From Apostichopus japonicus (taxonomy: Eukaryota; Echinodermata; Holothuroidea; Aspidochirotida; Stichopodidae): 64,000 nucleotides of DNA. Below the pieces are notes generated by a model. The model saw nothing but the letters and a program-made list of their open reading frames with translations, had not been told where the DNA came from and ran no database searches. The position numbers were made by a program, and so were the translations under genes. The stretch is from assembly GCF_037975245.1 (NCBI RefSeq), contig NC_092576.1, forward strand, positions 36,918,611-36,982,610. The letters run 5' to 3'. Positions within the stretch are counted from its first letter, which is position 1; each line of letters opens with the position of its first letter. Of the stretch, positions 60,600-64,000 are shown one piece after another.

Positions 60600-62675
60600 T
60601 GGGTAACCTGCCACACGTCGGATTAGAAAGCTATCTACAACTTGAAAGCCTATACTTGTACAGGTACCTCTAAAGTATATTACGTCAATACATGTTCTAA
60701 TCAACGAAGGTATTAAGAAAGGTGCCGAGTAGTTTGAACTTACCATGTGTTTGCTATCGTCTTAGTTCCTCACCACTTCGCCAATAATATTTATGAGTGA
60801 CGTAGTATGGGGAATAACATCCCCTCAGACAACACTTTTGGTAATGGAGTCTCGCTTTTGTGTTCACCCTGCTCATTAACCTGTATGTTTTCTGTGCGTG
60901 TATTTGTCCATTCTGTTACTGCTATTTGTCATGCAGCCTTTGAAGAAGATCCTTCTAGGATCGTTACGTCAGGCCGACTTACTGTTCAGTACACATGTTT
61001 AGTTCTCGAAATCTTACTTCGTGTAGCATTTTCTTGTAGAAAAATGGTTTACACAAGTTGCTAGAGTTTTCCCGAATGCATATTTTATTGATATCGAGGT
61101 AAGTATTATAAATGACTTGACGATGTCTATAAGTTCTATTTCGATGTATCCGACCCCTCAAAAACTGCATTTTAAATTAATGTTTAAAGCCGAGGATTGA
61201 TTCGCAAGATTAGAGATTAATTACCTTACTCATTATGTACGTTATACCTAAGTACCTGCGACAACAATAACAGTTGAATGGCACATTGCTACGATCCGTG
61301 TGTAGAATATAGTGTTCCTTTCTGAGTAGGTACCAAAAACATGACGTACATGTGACCATGCATACAAGATGTAAATACGGTGATACGACCATAATCGATG
61401 CTGGTTGATCATATAGCTATAAGGCCCGTTGTCTATATTGATATAGCGTGGAACATCTAAATGTGTTTCAGGCCACGAATATCTTGTATTCAAGAGGCAA
61501 TACTAGATAAACGGAAGTTCCAGCGGTATGTTAGAGTCATAAATTACATACTTATGTAACGTACTAATTGAGAAGGGGAAAAAACATTTATTTTAACTTC
61601 AACCACCTCTATCCCAATCCCACGCACATTCTTCCTTTAGATTTGACTCCATGAGTCTCCCCTGCGAAATACATTTTATTACAAAATACAATTTCTTCAT
61701 AATCATTTGATCGTTATTATAAATGGTGAAGCAAGACATGAATGTTTTCATCACATTCTCAACACATTCAAACTTTATACATTCCTAGCATATCTGTGAC
61801 TATATTCTCAGATCGACTCGATTTTACCTGTTGACAAGTCGTTGTAACATAGTTTAACGTGTACTTAGGTGTGTTTTACTGACAAGTCATAGTTTTTCTA
61901 CTGCAAGGTATGATATGGATGTTTAAATTACTAGAAACTAGTTCAATGCCTTTTATGTTGGTTGCGTACATACAAAGGCCAGGGTCACAAACTTTTAACG
62001 GCTGAACGAACACAACCACGAACACAATCCCAAAACAAAAGTAACTCTTTATATTATTTACAAATTAAATATTGTTAAATACCATAAAAAGTACGTTTGG
62101 TTGTACACCATCGTAGGTTGACGCCATTTTCTGTATTAAATCAATTGAAGAGTTATTTCTATCGGTTTACAGATTCCATCGGTTATGCGAGTGTTGATTA
62201 CCCCAGTCGGTCTTATTGAAAGTATCTGGTAGAAATATCTAACTGGTAAGTAAAACATTTAATTATATAATAGACAATGTATTTAGTAAACAAACCACAA
62301 TAAGGACACGTTATTCTTTCTGTATGTTGTTCTGTTATGATGTGTCTTATGATGTGGTTCTTGCCCACATATACTGGATTGTGTTATTAAATATTTTAAA
62401 TTAGCAGCCTACTTTTTCTATGAATTTATTTAAGATATCTTTCCAGCAACGCAAAACACGTTGGCTTTTCACGAACATCTATGTCATAAAGAAAATCTTA
62501 TAAAGAAAAGCAAATGCCTTTCATCAAAAGAGAATATCCCCAAAACACCAAATTATATCGGTTTTCTTTATCCAACTTGGTCAAAGCAAAGTGTTTGTTA
62601 TGGAACCAAAAAGTATAAAATATCCAAGTTTGTTTTCTATATTATGCTGCTCGCGAACTACAAAATCTTAAAATT
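60600..62675. other. Mostly unassigned; weak exon-like block near 60940
   Basis: After TTTGTCATGCAG a frame reads FEEDPSRIVTSGRLTVQYTC from about 60941 and stays open to 61061, but it has no good donor and no family match. Nothing else recognised. Confidence 0.25.
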
Positions 62676-62676
62676 G

Positions 62677-62823
<147 letters not shown>

Positions 62824-62824
62824 C

Positions 62825-64000
62825 ATTTACATTTACTCTTCAGTCTAAGAAATGTATGTGGTAAGGAACGTTAAAATCAAATTTAATCTGTATGTATATA
62901 TACATTAGCTATTTTGGTAAAGTAGCATATAGTTTTATTACTCGTTACTGATATGTTTGTTGCTCAGATTGCAATTGAATACATGATACTTGTCGATAAA
63001 ACTATTACAGGGATGTTAAACTGAGTATTCTTACACTCTGAACACATACAACTACACATAACACACACACATATTCACAAATAAATAAATAACAGGCGCT
63101 TTTGTTTGCTACCAAAAAGCATGTCGAATGGTCCCACATATTTGACGATTAATTTAAATATATGTATGGAACAAACACGATAAAAAAGTTAAACATGTAT
63201 GCGTATAAATACTTCACAAAGCATTGTTTAGGTATGTCATACACTACCAGAGAGTGTGTTACCCACCCAGATATACTGAGTATACGGATGTGTTAAGGCA
63301 CAAGGGCAAACAGTGCTCAACATCGTCTGGTACTAGATTATTTCTCGAACGGTGTGCTTGAGAGGCCTTGGCAAAGCTTAGCCAATCCCAAAATATTGTT
63401 AAAACAACAAGTCTATCTATATGAATAAAATATATCAAAGTACTGCGCTCCTCTTTTACCTGTCTCCCGCTCCACATATATACTCTCCCATCTACCTAAC
63501 TACACATTGAAACGTTCTAGCACTGCGTCTTTGCTCCCTGGGCACCGCCCACTTACACCTCTTTCCGAATCTACCACTTAGGAAGACAGCTACACGTGAC
63601 TTTAGCGACTTTTGTGTTACGAATTTCACCCGTTTCTTACGAGTTTTGGGAACTTCATATTGGACGTGCGGTCGTACGAACACTTTTCCCGCCGTTTCGA
63701 AAAAGCATTATATAAGTATCCTTTGTCATCATAGTTTGTAACTTGCTAAACACTCCTTCTTGTCCGTTTTCTCCGTATATCCGTTGCACGTACTTTTGTA
63801 CAGTTACCGGTTGCGAGACACCTGCATAGTAGCCGTGGTCATTCCCGACCGTTAGCCGTTGAAGACTTTGTTACTTAAGACCACAAACTAGCTGGTGGTC
63901 CACCCGAGTATAGGCAACCTTGTCGAGCCCAACCCTCTTCCGAGCACTGCTAGGTATTCTCTTGTTTATGGAAGTTTTTCTGCCTCTTTTCACATTAGGA
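62825..64000. other. Unassigned right edge, possible promoter-like TATA
   Basis: From about 63480 the sequence becomes richer in GC and CpG. GCATTATATAAGTATCC at 63704-63720 looks like a TATA box. It could be the promoter of a gene or of an LTR element continuing past the window. No coding exon was identified. Confidence 0.25.

Noticed and set aside
60807-61064. 85-codon frame starting MGNNIPSDN
   Set aside because: Mixed low-specificity residues, no donor and no family; only the AFEEDPSRIV part looked exon-like and is noted with low confidence.

Overview
This is eukaryotic, AT-rich genomic DNA. It has GT-AG introns, long non-coding stretches, five long (AT)n arrays, many G/C homopolymer runs, and fossils of LINEs and of hAT-like and Kolobok-like DNA transposons. 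The one protein gene I can read end to end is clearly animal-like. The frequent palindrome TAGGCCTA and the repeat content suggest a marine invertebrate deuterostome (echinoderm or hemichordate grade). That placement is inference only.

The anchor gene is ATG101 on the + strand, a HORMA-domain subunit of the ULK1/ATG13/FIP200 autophagy-initiation complex. Eight coding exons between 30407 and 42872 join in phase into 221 codons, close to the 218 residues of the vertebrate protein. The WPF 'WF-finger' and the terminal DTLAL are intact. The introns are packed with tandem repeats: a 155-bp satellite in intron 3, a 75-80-bp minisatellite with two hAT insertions in intron 4, and 400-bp and 180-bp tandem duplications in introns 6 and 7. 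The 3'UTR opens with a 90-bp hairpin-bearing repeat.

The 5' part of the locus is duplicated about 25 kb upstream. Positions 930-6750 correspond, in order, to 24800-34310. The upstream copy holds the 5'UTR/start exon and the next coding exon (4950-5034 and 6175-6252) but no later exon. Its 108 coding bases are identical to the intact gene's, while its introns differ at roughly one position in ten. The 155-bp satellite after both copies is built from the exon 3/intron 3 junction, so every unit repeats a 5' splice site.

Region by region. 0-7 kb: duplicated ATG101 5' module. 7-12.5 kb: repeats and broken transposon-type coding fragments. 12.5-24.8 kb: mostly non-coding, with a Kolobok-like MITE, two phase-compatible orphan exons around a hAT MITE, a 47-bp minisatellite and a LINE tail. 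24.8-44.6 kb: intact ATG101 with its upstream module. 44.6-50 kb: LINE remnants, one with nested insertions. 50-64 kb: mostly non-coding, with one or two exon-like segments, a local duplication (53.8-55 and 57.75-60.6 kb), and a 1.8-kb TTAA-flanked element carrying a THAP-domain fragment that interrupts the second copy.

I see no RNA gene, CRISPR array or bacterial-type operon.
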